A DNA stretch of 58,614 nucleotides from an uncultured bacterium. Its GTDB lineage: Bacteria; Nitrospirota; Thermodesulfovibrionia; Thermodesulfovibrionales; Dissulfurispiraceae. Within the stretch, counting starts at the first letter, position 1. The number at the start of each line of letters is the position of its first letter. A model generated the notes under the pieces. That model saw only the letters and a list, made by a program, of their open reading frames with translations. It made no database searches and had not been told where the DNA came from. The position numbers were made by a program, and so were the translations under genes. The DNA is taken from positions 1-58,614 of the forward strand of contig CALEDV010000005.1 in the NCBI GenBank assembly GCA_937949555.1. Direction: 5' to 3'. Shown here piece by piece: positions 38,387 to 48,622 of this stretch.

Positions 38387-39160
38387 ATGAAGTTGCTAAT
38401 ACTTTTTTGCATACTTATATCCCCCTCCTTAGTGTTAGCCGAAGATATTAAGGGACTTCAGCCCTTTCAGCCCTATGGGGTTTTTTCAACCTTCAGCGCC
38501 GAATCCCTTGGGGAAAGGCAGATAGGCATAGCAATAAACCTTGAGAGGACTAAGTCCCCGGATTTCTATAGAATCACGGCACAGGCTGCCTATGGCTTAA
38601 AGGATAATATGGAACTGCATATGAACCTGCCCTATTTTCTTAAGTATGACCAGTCAATATATGGGTTTGAGGATATAAGCTTTGGGTTCAAACACAGACT
38701 TGTTGATGAGGGCAGATATAGTCCAGGGCTTGCTTATATGCTTGTAGCCTCACCAGGGTTGGGCAGGACTGACTTTTCTACCGATGGAAGATTGGGCGCA
38801 GGGATGATAATAACAAAAAAGGTAGGACCCTTTCGGGGACATGCAAATCTTATCATATATGAACCCTTCAAGTCTGGGCTTAACAGGGAGTATCTGCTGA
38901 ACCTTGGGGCAGAACTCGCAATTGCCCACAGCTCAAAGGTGCTTGCAGAGTTGGTGGGAAGGAAGAATTACTTTATAAATCGCATAGACCTCCTTGAATG
39001 GAGGTTTGGTTTTCGTCAGGAGCTGTCTGAGGGAATCTTTGCTGTCCTTGGAGCAGGCTTTGATATAAAGGATAGGAAGCCTGATTATAGATTCTTCTTT
39101 TCACTGAGTCATGTAATCTCCCTCAAGAAGGAGGGAATTAAGAGGATTTACGAACCCTGA
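38387..39160 (+). CDS. Exported, probably outer-membrane beta-barrel protein
   Basis: A 257-residue protein with a signal peptide (1-18, ending LVLAED). The mature part is made of alternating hydrophobic/polar strands (RQIGIAINLERT, RITAQAAYGLKDNMELHMNL, YRFFFSLSHVISL), typical of a 10-12 strand barrel. It resembles the MetA-pathway/transporter-like outer-membrane family, but that is a loose match. It stands alone between a divergent kinase and a convergent response regulator. Function is unknown. Confidence 0.62.
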   Translation: MKLLILFCILISPSLVLAEDIKGLQPFQPYGVFSTFSAESLGERQIGIAINLERTKSPDFYRITAQAAYGLKDNMELHMNLPYFLKYDQSIYGFEDISFGFKHRLVDEGRYSPGLAYMLVASPGLGRTDFSTDGRLGAGMIITKKVGPFRGHANLIIYEPFKSGLNREYLLNLGAELAIAHSSKVLAELVGRKNYFINRIDLLEWRFGFRQELSEGIFAVLGAGFDIKDRKPDYRFFFSLSHVISLKKEGIKRIYEP

Positions 39161-39172
39161 CAGGTAGGTCAG

Positions 39173-39544
39173 TTATTTGGCATAATCGGCTATATCCCTC
39201 AAAAAATCCTTAACGACGATAGGCTTTGATATATAACCGTCAAATCCGTTGTTAATAAAATACTCGCGGTCGCCTTTCATAGCATGGGCAGTAAGCGCTA
39301 TTAGCTTTATATCCTTGGTTTTCTCATTCTTCCTGAGTATTTTAGCCACTTTCATACCGTCCATGCCCGGCAGTTGGATGTCAAGCAGAATTATATCTGG
39401 ACACTCCTTGATTGCAATCTCAATGGCGCTTTCGCCATTATTAGCTGTTATATAATCATATTCTGTGAGGGACAGAATGTCTGTAAAGAGCTCCATATTC
39501 ACGGGATTATCTTCAACAATCAATATTTTCAAGGAGTTACTCAT
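39173..39544 (-). CDS. Single-domain response regulator (CheY-like)
   Basis: A 123-residue receiver without output domain. The acidic pocket is ED near 11-12, the phospho-acceptor is Asp55 in IILLDIQLPGMDG, the switch Thr is in IALTAHAMKG, and the Lys is in GYISKPI near residue 105. It overlaps the end of the hybrid kinase by 8 nt and is cotranscribed with it. It resembles DivK-like receivers that relay phosphate between kinases. Confidence 0.92.
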   Translation of the reverse strand: MSNSLKILIVEDNPVNMELFTDILSLTEYDYITANNGESAIEIAIKECPDIILLDIQLPGMDGMKVAKILRKNEKTKDIKLIALTAHAMKGDREYFINNGFDGYISKPIVVKDFLRDIADYAK

Positions 39545-42500
39545 AGGCCTCCACCCTATTGCCCCCCAAGGCCTTTGCCTTTTTTAGTAAGTTATGGGAA
39601 AGAGCTATCATGTTCTCTACTGTGTTGGCATCTTGCGGAAAGGTTATAAGCGATGCGCTTGCGGTGAGTTTGCGGTTGGGCATAAGCTCTGCCCTGTAAA
39701 AGGGATAGTTCTCCACATAGGATATAAACCTCTTTGCCACTGCAAGGGCATGTTCTTTTGGGGTGTTTGACAGGATGATGGCGAATTCATCTATCCCGTA
39801 ACGGACAACGGTGTCTGCTCCCCTTATGGAACGTTTGAGAGAATCGGCTACTTTCTTGACTACCATGTTTGCCCTGTGTATGCCATTCATCTTTACATAT
39901 TCTGTAAAGGAATCTATGTCCAGTATTGCTAAAGAAAAAATACCCTTATATCTATGCCCTCTGCTTACCTCCTGAGCCAGCCTTAATTGGAAGTAGGAAT
40001 TATCAAATAATCCGCTCACATCGTCATAAAGGCCTGCCTTTTTGGGAAACATAAGCTCCATGTCCCGTATCTGCATCAAAAGGTCTTCCTTGGTGAATTG
40101 GCTTTTCTGCATGATCTTCTTAGCCTTGCCTGCAAGCCTCATCCTGTCATTGATAGAAAGTTCCTTAGCCGTAAGTATGAGAAGGGGTATGTCTCTGGTT
40201 TCTGCCCTGTTTTTTAGTATGTGAGCCACCTCAAAGCCGCTCATATCGGGCATCATGAGGTCAAGCACAATAAAATCAGGCAGGTAATTCATTGCCGTTT
40301 CAATCCCCTTCTTGCCCGAGGACTCTGTTAGCACATGATAACCTGCGGGCTCAAATACAGAGACAAGGTGCTGAAGCATAGTCTCGTTGTCATCAATACA
40401 AAGCACTGTGGTCTTCCTGTCGCTCCGTGCCCGAAGGTTAAGGTCATTGACCTTTTTTACAAGCAGCGCTCTGTCAATGGGTTTTACAAGATAGTCTGAG
40501 GCGCCAAGGGCAAAACCAAGGTCCTTATTGTCAACTATGGAGTAGATTATTACAGGAATATCCTTCAATTCGTCGTCGGACTTTAGTTCTTGCAGGATCT
40601 CCCACCCGTCCTTGTTTGGGAGCATGATGTCCAATATGACTGCAAAGGGCATTAGATGCCTTATGCGACTCAGCGCCTCAGCCCCGTTTGAGATATGGGC
40701 AACCCTGTATCCTTCCTTTGTCAGATAAAGGGATATTAGCTCTGAGGTTGCCCTATCGTCTTCTACAATTACGATAAGTGGCGAGTCAGTTCTCCCCTTA
40801 GAAAGGGTGTTTAGATATTCTTTGAGCTCTTCTTCATCCATCGGATGGGTATTGTCATATCTTAAGCTCATAGCACTCTGGACATCAAAAAGCGGGATGG
40901 TAAAGCTAAAGGCGCTGCCCTTGCCTTCTTCGCTCTGCACCGTAATCTCACCACCCTGAAGCTCTACAAGTCTTTTGGTAAGCGCTAATCCTAACCCAGT
41001 GCCCTCAAACCTCCTTGACAGGCTACCTTCAACCTGCTCAAATTCATGGAATATCCGTTCTTGGTCCTCTTTCTTTATTCCTATGCCTGAGTCCTGCACT
41101 GTTACACGAAGGAAATTAAACATCTCCTCTGAATGAGGATTTTCCCTGGATGAATCTACAAAGATGGGCTGGCACGTCTTGTTTATCGAGATTTGCAATT
41201 GCCCGCCCTCGTCGGTAAACTTAATTGCATTTGAGAGCAGATTGTAGAGGATCTGCTTGAATTTGATCTTATCCGCAGTGATGATGCCTATATCATCAGA
41301 TTTGTTTATTGAAAGGGTTTGTTTTTTCTTGTTGATGAGGGGTTTTACTACAGATTCCACTTCCATGACTGCTTGATATGCATCAAAGCTCTCATAGGCA
41401 AGCTCCATCTTGCCTGATTCTATCTTAGCGATATCTAACACATTATTGATAAGCTGTAGCAGGTGATTGCCTGAGTTATTTATATTCTGTATGTATCTTC
41501 GTTGTTTATCAGATAGGGGGCCAAATAATTCATCGAGCAGCAGATCTGAAAACCCCAATATAGAATTCAGTGGGGTTCTAAGCTCATGACTCATAGTGGC
41601 AATAAACTGGCTTTTGAGCTTATTGGACCTCTCCAGTTCTTTGTTTGCCTTTTGTATCTCCCTGGTCCTCTCCATTACCTTTTCTTCTAAGCTGTCATTG
41701 AGCTCCTGCAGTTCAAGGTTTCGTTCCTCTAATGCCCTCTCCAACTTCTTTGCTTCGGTAATGTCTTTGCTAATGCCTACGGTGCCTATTACATTGCCAT
41801 TTTCATCCTTTAAAGTGGATATAGTGAGACTCACCTCTATAGGTGTCCCATCCTTCTTTTTTAATAGCGCCTCATAGTTTGTGACGAAGGACCTGTCCTT
41901 TATCTTTTCTATTAGTTGTCTGCGCTTCTCTGGATATACCCATAGTGTATCTACAGGCTTACCTACGATTTCCTCTTTTCTATAACCCAAGATGTAGTAA
42001 CCAGCAGGATTAAACTCTACAATCCTGCCTTCCTTATCAGTAGTGATTATCATGTCCGCAGAATTGGCAAGGATACTCTTTAGGTATGTCTCGGTCTTTG
42101 AGAGGGTGTCTATAAGCTCAAATTTTTCTATCGCATGAGCAGCTTGTATGCCAAGCAGTGTAATAAATTCTACCTCCGTCTCGGTCCAGGTCCTTGGGTA
42201 AAAGTCGTCCAAATAGAGTATCCCAATGACCCTTTCTTCGGCATAAAGAGGCGCTGCCATAAGGCTCTTAATCCCTTCCCTAAAGAGAATGTCGCTGTCT
42301 ATGTAAGGGTGATTATCGATATTGTTTATCACCGTAGGCACCCTTTTAGAAAGGATATGATCAGTTAATCCATTATGCCGCCTTTTCCAGGTGCTTATAA
42401 TCTCAAACTCAGGAGAAAAACCATGGGACATCCTCAGTGACAACATTCCAGTCTTCTCGTCATAAAGGGCTATGCTTCCCGCAGGGACTTTGAGGGTTCT

Positions 42501-42956
42501 GCACGCCTCATTCAGTAGGGTGCTTAGGGCTTCATCGAGGCTGTCGGAGGCGGTGATTGCAAGACCGATGCTGTATAATTCCCTGGTATCTTTTAGTATG
42601 TTTTTTAGTTCATGCTCTACCCTTTTGTTCTGTTTTAGAAGGGAGAGTATGAGTAATGTCCCCTCTGAATCTATGATCTCGACATCCTTTAACCGGCTGC
42701 AAGGTAGGGGTAGAGGCATTGCCTGTCCTTGCAGGGTATTTATAATTATATCTGGCTCCAAAGAGAGCGCAGTGTCAATATCCCTGAATATAGGTATGTT
42801 GCTGATCCTTTCAGGCAGATTGGGCTTGTCCTTTTCTACCCAGAACAATCCGAGTATTTCATAGACAGACTTTTCTTGCAGATAGCTCAAAAGGTCAAAG
42901 GCGTCCTCATCAGAGCCGATTACTAAGAGGGATCGTTTTTTCGTATTGTATTTCAT
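39537..42956 (-). CDS. Rossmann-GAF-PAS hybrid histidine kinase with two receivers and degenerate GGDEF
   Basis: A 1139-residue soluble hybrid kinase. Order: nucleotide-fold-like segment (8-80, LLVIGSDEDAFDLL), GAF (130-285), PAS (290-400), coiled coil, HisKA with His457 in TMSHELRTPLN, ATPase (about 560-690: NLLSNAIKF, DSGIGIKKED, GTGLGLALTKRL), receiver 1 with Asp776, receiver 2 with Asp899, and a C-terminal GGDEF-like domain (about 985-1139) reading GIDEF (1054-1058). The altered first glycine may weaken cyclase activity. A phosphorelay from His457 to Asp776/Asp899 or the separate regulator is likely. The N-terminal segment resembles a redox/nucleotide-sensing Rossmann fold. Confidence 0.9.
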   Translation of the reverse strand: MKYNTKKRSLLVIGSDEDAFDLLSYLQEKSVYEILGLFWVEKDKPNLPERISNIPIFRDIDTALSLEPDIIINTLQGQAMPLPLPCSRLKDVEIIDSEGTLLILSLLKQNKRVEHELKNILKDTRELYSIGLAITASDSLDEALSTLLNEACRTLKVPAGSIALYDEKTGMLSLRMSHGFSPEFEIISTWKRRHNGLTDHILSKRVPTVINNIDNHPYIDSDILFREGIKSLMAAPLYAEERVIGILYLDDFYPRTWTETEVEFITLLGIQAAHAIEKFELIDTLSKTETYLKSILANSADMIITTDKEGRIVEFNPAGYYILGYRKEEIVGKPVDTLWVYPEKRRQLIEKIKDRSFVTNYEALLKKKDGTPIEVSLTISTLKDENGNVIGTVGISKDITEAKKLERALEERNLELQELNDSLEEKVMERTREIQKANKELERSNKLKSQFIATMSHELRTPLNSILGFSDLLLDELFGPLSDKQRRYIQNINNSGNHLLQLINNVLDIAKIESGKMELAYESFDAYQAVMEVESVVKPLINKKKQTLSINKSDDIGIITADKIKFKQILYNLLSNAIKFTDEGGQLQISINKTCQPIFVDSSRENPHSEEMFNFLRVTVQDSGIGIKKEDQERIFHEFEQVEGSLSRRFEGTGLGLALTKRLVELQGGEITVQSEEGKGSAFSFTIPLFDVQSAMSLRYDNTHPMDEEELKEYLNTLSKGRTDSPLIVIVEDDRATSELISLYLTKEGYRVAHISNGAEALSRIRHLMPFAVILDIMLPNKDGWEILQELKSDDELKDIPVIIYSIVDNKDLGFALGASDYLVKPIDRALLVKKVNDLNLRARSDRKTTVLCIDDNETMLQHLVSVFEPAGYHVLTESSGKKGIETAMNYLPDFIVLDLMMPDMSGFEVAHILKNRAETRDIPLLILTAKELSINDRMRLAGKAKKIMQKSQFTKEDLLMQIRDMELMFPKKAGLYDDVSGLFDNSYFQLRLAQEVSRGHRYKGIFSLAILDIDSFTEYVKMNGIHRANMVVKKVADSLKRSIRGADTVVRYGIDEFAIILSNTPKEHALAVAKRFISYVENYPFYRAELMPNRKLTASASLITFPQDANTVENMIALSHNLLKKAKALGGNRVEAYE

Positions 42957-43160
42957 ACAGGATAAATTATATTAGCTTGGGAGATTTTTTACAAATCTGT
43001 ATCATAATGAAGATACTGTTGGATTTGTGGGGTTTTGTTTTGTGTAAAACTGCATTAAGTCTGTTATTATAGTGAACTGTATGACTGCGCAAAAGACCTC
43101 TAAGGGGCCTTGCAGTTACAGGGATATAAGAAGATGTTTTACAAACCCTTATCATTACCT

Positions 43161-43190
43161 ATTATCCTGTGTTCTCTTTGGCAGGATAAT
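43161..43190. promoter_or_regulatory. Perfect 9-bp inverted repeat upstream of ligA
   Basis: ATTATCCTG (43161-43169) and CAGGATAAT (43182-43190) flank a 12-bp spacer, 44 bp upstream of the ligA ATG in the divergent region with the hybrid kinase. It could be an operator or an RNA stem. No convincing -35/-10 pair was found around it. Confidence 0.45.
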
Positions 43191-43206
43191 GGTGCACTTG
43201 TCTTAA

Positions 43207-45294
<2,088 letters not shown>

Positions 45295-45308
45295 CAAAGG
45301 GGGTTACA

Positions 45309-45569
45309 TTGGAAAAACAGAGACTTGATATCGCTGAAATCAGGGAACTTGCAGACAGGTTTACTGCTCAGGATCTTGAGTTGTGCATCAATCAGCAGAT
45401 TGAGCAGGGTAAGAATGTCTGTAAAAAGGGCAGTCATACGGAAAAAATCGTAAATGAATTGGCTAAGGCAAACTTTGTCAGGGGACTGATCGAAAAGGGC
45501 AGTTCTGTAGGAGATGCCGTTCGTGAACTTGCCAAAAGGATAAGAACATTTCAGCAGCAAGGGCAATGA
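45309..45569 (+). CDS. Unrecognised 86-residue soluble protein
   Basis: Starts at TTG 45309 after AAGGGGG, 14 bp from ligA, and stops 1 bp before the amidohydrolase ATG, so it is in an operon. It is highly charged and helical: RLDIAEIRELADRF, LELCINQQIEQGK and a central KNVCKKGSHTEKIVNELAK. Two cysteines lie 11 residues apart. No domain is recognised. The coding character is good and the tight spacing supports a real gene; function is unknown. Confidence 0.7.
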   Translation: MEKQRLDIAEIRELADRFTAQDLELCINQQIEQGKNVCKKGSHTEKIVNELAKANFVRGLIEKGSSVGDAVRELAKRIRTFQQQGQ

Positions 45570-45570
45570 A

Positions 45571-46389
45571 ATGGACAAGTTCACCAGCAAGTTAAACAGG
45601 GTGATAGATTTTCATGTCCATGCCTTCCCGGACAATTTGGCGCACAGGGCAATGGAAAAGCTGCAGAAGGAGGATAATATCCCAGCCTATCTTGATGGCA
45701 GACTAAGTTCTCTTATTCAATCTATGGACAGCGCTGGGATAAGGGGCTGTGTGGTCTGCAACATAGCCACGAGGCATAAACAGTTTGATCCTATTTTAAG
45801 TTGGTGTAGGGATATTGCCTCCGATAGGGTTATCCCCTTTCCCTCTGTCCATCCCCAGGATTCCCACTGGGAGGAAAGAATTGATAGGATTGCCGAAGAA
45901 GGCTTTAGGGGGCTGAAATTCCATCCCTATTATCAGGACTTTGTTATTGATGAAAGACGGTTGTTGCCTATATACCGGCGGATAGCGATGAATAATCTCA
46001 TCGTGGTAATGCATACGGGGTTTGATATCGCCTTCCCAAGGGACAGGATTGCAGATCCAAAAAGGGTTATTCAGGTGTTGAATGAGGTTCCTGACCTAAA
46101 ATTGGTTACTACTCATTTGGGCGCATGGGATGACTGGGAGGAGGTTGACAGATATCTTATTGGCAAAGAGATATATATGGAGATATCCTTTAGTCTTGAG
46201 GTGCTTGATAAGGCTATTGCTGAGGGCATTATATCAAGGCATCCAGAGGAATACATACTCTTTGGGACAGACTCGCCATGGACTGATCAGGGAGAAGCCC
46301 TAAGGAGATTCAGAGAGCTTAATCTTGCTCAGGATTTGAAGGATAAGATCTTGTTCCGTAATGCCGAGAGGTTATTAGGGATTGCCTAA
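45571..46389 (+). CDS. Amidohydrolase-family metal-dependent hydrolase
   Basis: A 272-residue TIM-barrel hydrolase of the amidohydrolase_2 family. Metal ligands are visible: DFHVHAFPD at the N-terminus (HxH), His in GLKFHPYY, VMHTG, TTHLGAWDDW and the terminal aspartate in LFGTDSPW. Members hydrolyse or decarboxylate small cyclic compounds; the substrate is not predictable here. It is translated right after the 86-residue protein and ends 8 nt before a convergent tRNA gene. Confidence 0.85.
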   Translation: MDKFTSKLNRVIDFHVHAFPDNLAHRAMEKLQKEDNIPAYLDGRLSSLIQSMDSAGIRGCVVCNIATRHKQFDPILSWCRDIASDRVIPFPSVHPQDSHWEERIDRIAEEGFRGLKFHPYYQDFVIDERRLLPIYRRIAMNNLIVVMHTGFDIAFPRDRIADPKRVIQVLNEVPDLKLVTTHLGAWDDWEEVDRYLIGKEIYMEISFSLEVLDKAIAEGIISRHPEEYILFGTDSPWTDQGEALRRFRELNLAQDLKDKILFRNAERLLGIA

Positions 46390-46396
46390 GCAGTGA

Positions 46397-46489
46397 TGGC
46401 GGAGAGGCAGGGATTCGAACCCTGGGTGAGGTGTGACCCCCACAACCGCTTAGCAGGCGGCTGCCTTCGACCGGCTCGGCCACCTCTCC
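46397..46489 (-). tRNA. tRNA-Ser (GCU anticodon)
   Basis: Read on the minus strand it folds as a class II tRNA: acceptor GGAGAGG/CCTCTCC, anticodon stem GCCGC with loop CTGCTAA giving anticodon GCU (serine AGC/AGU codons), a long variable arm, TTCGAAT T-loop and an encoded GCCA 3' end. Length 93 nt including CCA. A TTGAAA-N17-TAATAT promoter lies 15 bp upstream. No attachment-site repeat was seen next to it. Confidence 0.97.
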
Positions 46490-46503
46490 AAACTCAGGTT
46501 TTA

Positions 46504-46532
46504 ATATTAGCAGACTGAGTTGTTTTTTTCAA
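46504..46532 (-). promoter_or_regulatory. Sigma-70 promoter of tRNA-Ser
   Basis: On the minus strand TTGAAA (46527-46532), 17-bp spacer, TAATAT (46504-46509), 15 bp before the mature 5' end. Position and match are those of a stable-RNA promoter. Confidence 0.75.
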
Positions 46533-46620
46533 AATACCCTCTTAGAGGTTTCCTCGCAGGCTGATTATAAAGCGATTTTCGACCCTTTTGATTTAAGGAT
46601 ACAGGCTTGCAATATTTCCC

Positions 46621-46849
46621 TTCACAATCCCAAAATTGCCAATAGAAACTTGTAAGGAGTAAGAGGGCATGCCTGAAAGCCTTTATACCGCCAAAGGGTT
46701 TATTAAAAAGGGCCATAGGTTATTCAGTCACCAAGGGGTGATTAGTTTGGCATTATCTGTGAAGGTCCAGAGGTCTCGTAAAAGGGTGTGGCAATAAAAC
46801 CCTTTCAGCACACCCTCTTACTCCTATCGGCAATTTAGGTCACAATTTA
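46621..46849. repeat. Diverged long inverted repeat in the 46.5-47.1 kb gap
   Basis: The segment at 46802-46849 (CTTTCAGCACACCCTCTTA onward to CACAATTTA) matches the reverse complement of 46621-46680 across about 48 bases, with one 10-11 bp deletion and scattered changes. The second copy also contains a local 8-bp stem, AGGGTGTG (46783-46790) with CACACCCT (46809-46816). It looks like a decayed duplicated element. Confidence 0.5.
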
Positions 46850-47151
46850 TACTCTTGACCTTATATTTCATCCCTTGAGAGTCATACTATTTTTGCCGTT
46901 CCCTTGCCTGTTCACCTTTGTTGTGCAATCCTATGGATATGCAGAACCCCCTTGTAAGGGAGAGCCCTTCACTTTGCCTTTGCTAAAATTGCAATATTTC
47001 TCCTGTCTTTTCTGGGGAGATAATCAGTTGTTGCCTGAGGGTTTTTTATCTCTAATAACAGGGTATAATTCTTTACATTGTGGCAATGGGGTTTTGTATT
47101 GTCTCTTGAGGTAAGATATTATTAAACTAAAATAAAAATGGTGGTGCTGTC

Positions 47152-47505
47152 TTGCAAAAGAGGATTTTGATTATAGAGGATTCAAAACTTTCAAGGATGG
47201 CAATAGGTAGCTGCATTCCTGAGGGCAACTATCTTGTCTTTGAGGCACAGGATGGCGCTGAGGGGATAGATCTCTTTAAAGACACAAATCCTGATATGAC
47301 CTTTCTTGATGTTGTGATGCCTAACATAGATGGGTTTGAGACACTTCGGAGATTAAAAGGATTGGATGGGAGGGCAAAAATAGTTATGCTCACCGCTGAT
47401 TCTAATCCCAAAGCTGTTGAAAGGGCACTGTCTTATGGCGCATTGTTGGTTATAAATAAGCCGCCAATGTCAGCAGATATTGAAAAGGCCTTGTCTGAGA
47501 CCTGA
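47152..47505 (+). CDS. Single-domain response regulator
   Basis: A 117-residue CheY-like receiver started at TTG 47152. Acidic residues ED are at 9-10, the acceptor is Asp53 in TFLDVVMPNIDG, the switch Thr is in VMLTADS and the Lys is in VINKPP. No output domain or kinase is adjacent; the nearest kinases are the hybrid kinase at 39.5-43 kb and the NarX-type sensor at 55 kb. It is 87 bp upstream of the M56-like peptidase, and may or may not share its transcript. Confidence 0.87.
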   Translation: MQKRILIIEDSKLSRMAIGSCIPEGNYLVFEAQDGAEGIDLFKDTNPDMTFLDVVMPNIDGFETLRRLKGLDGRAKIVMLTADSNPKAVERALSYGALLVINKPPMSADIEKALSET

Positions 47506-47592
47506 GGTAATCTTCACTAGGGCAGATCTGCTATCCTGTGAAAATATTCCAAGCACTTGAATTGAAAAGCTCCTATAAAAAGAGGGCATACA

Positions 47593-48594
47593 ATGCCTAA
47601 TATTAATGCGCTGCTGACATCCTATTTTGGCATGTATGCAGTGCAGGTCTTAGTGCACTCTCTTATTGCCTCTTTGATAGTGGATATTGCCCTTTTAGTG
47701 TGGAAGATAACAAAGCCTGTGAATCAACAAGCCTTCAGGCTAATTGTGCTCTTCTTGCCCTTTATGATGTATCCAATTTACCAATTTATTAATCCAGACA
47801 GGGGCAGCTTGTTTTTTAGACTCCACAGTCTCACGGACATTAACAAATGGCTTTTTACTGAAATAGTAGGCCTGCCTATGTATTTTCTTCTTCTGGCGGT
47901 ATGTGTATTGACATCTGTGGTATTTATTATTCAGGAGTTCCTACCCATGGTAATGCAGTTTTTGTATCAGAGGAGCAGGAGCGCTCAGGATGCCCTGCAA
48001 GAGGAGGATGTATTGCCTGAGGAATTTGTTGAAAGACTCGAAGAGGCCCTTGAGGGACTTCCTTTTCATATTGACGACATAAAGATCATTAACAACGATG
48101 ACCTGGAGTTGTTTTCTTCTACAGGGTTAAGACCAAAGATATACGCTACCACTGGGATCATTGATGCCTTTGACAGGGAGCATCTCAGGGCAGCGCTTGC
48201 ACATGAGATTGGCCATATAGTAAGGAGCAGAAAACCGATTCTGATGGTTGCCTATGTTGTCAGATGTATAATGTTTTTTAATCCTATTGCGCTTATAGAG
48301 TTCAGGAAGATTGCCCAAGAGGAAGAAAAGATCTGCGATGACATAGCGATTGAGTTGACTAATAACCCAGAGGCGCTTTATGATGCCATTGCCATGATGA
48401 GACCTGAATACGAAGCCTATGAAGAGGGGGGGATTAAGGGAGTCGCCTCTTCCCTTGAACATTACAGCCACGAGGTGATGCTCAAGAACAGATTGATGAG
48501 GATAGGAGGGCAATCTTACGAGAGGTCTGACAGCGCCATAGCCTTTTCTTTTACGGTGTTGTTGATAGCAGGGCTGAACTATTTTATAGTATAG
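47593..48594 (+). CDS. M56 (BlaR1-like) membrane metallopeptidase
   Basis: A 333-residue membrane protein with N-terminal helices (about 10-37, 48-66, 92-117), a cytoplasmic-facing zinc protease domain with HEIGH at 204-208 and the downstream acidic/CD motif EEEKICDD (243-250), and a C-terminal helix (314-332). This is the core of BlaR1/MecR1-type peptidases, without a penicillin-binding sensor domain and without a BlaI-type repressor gene nearby. AGAGGG precedes ATG 47593. Substrate is unknown; it may process the membrane protein encoded next. Confidence 0.8.
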   Translation: MPNINALLTSYFGMYAVQVLVHSLIASLIVDIALLVWKITKPVNQQAFRLIVLFLPFMMYPIYQFINPDRGSLFFRLHSLTDINKWLFTEIVGLPMYFLLLAVCVLTSVVFIIQEFLPMVMQFLYQRSRSAQDALQEEDVLPEEFVERLEEALEGLPFHIDDIKIINNDDLELFSSTGLRPKIYATTGIIDAFDREHLRAALAHEIGHIVRSRKPILMVAYVVRCIMFFNPIALIEFRKIAQEEEKICDDIAIELTNNPEALYDAIAMMRPEYEAYEEGGIKGVASSLEHYSHEVMLKNRLMRIGGQSYERSDSAIAFSFTVLLIAGLNYFIV

Positions 48595-48622
48595 GTTAAA
48601 AGGATGGCTATGTATATTAGTA

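Larger units (their letters stand above)
46490..47151. other. 662-bp gene-free region
   Basis: Holds the tRNA promoter at its left end, the diverged inverted repeat in the middle, and AT-rich sequence before the receiver gene. A 79-codon TTG-started frame at 46875-47114 has a hydrophobic start but then an erratic, cysteine-rich composition and no ribosome site, so it was not called. The region could be a degraded gene or mobile-element remnant; nothing specific is recognisable. Confidence 0.45.

Noticed and set aside
46875-47114. 79-codon TTG-started frame with hydrophobic N-terminus
   Set aside because: No ribosome site and composition erratic after the first 20 residues; lies in a decayed region.
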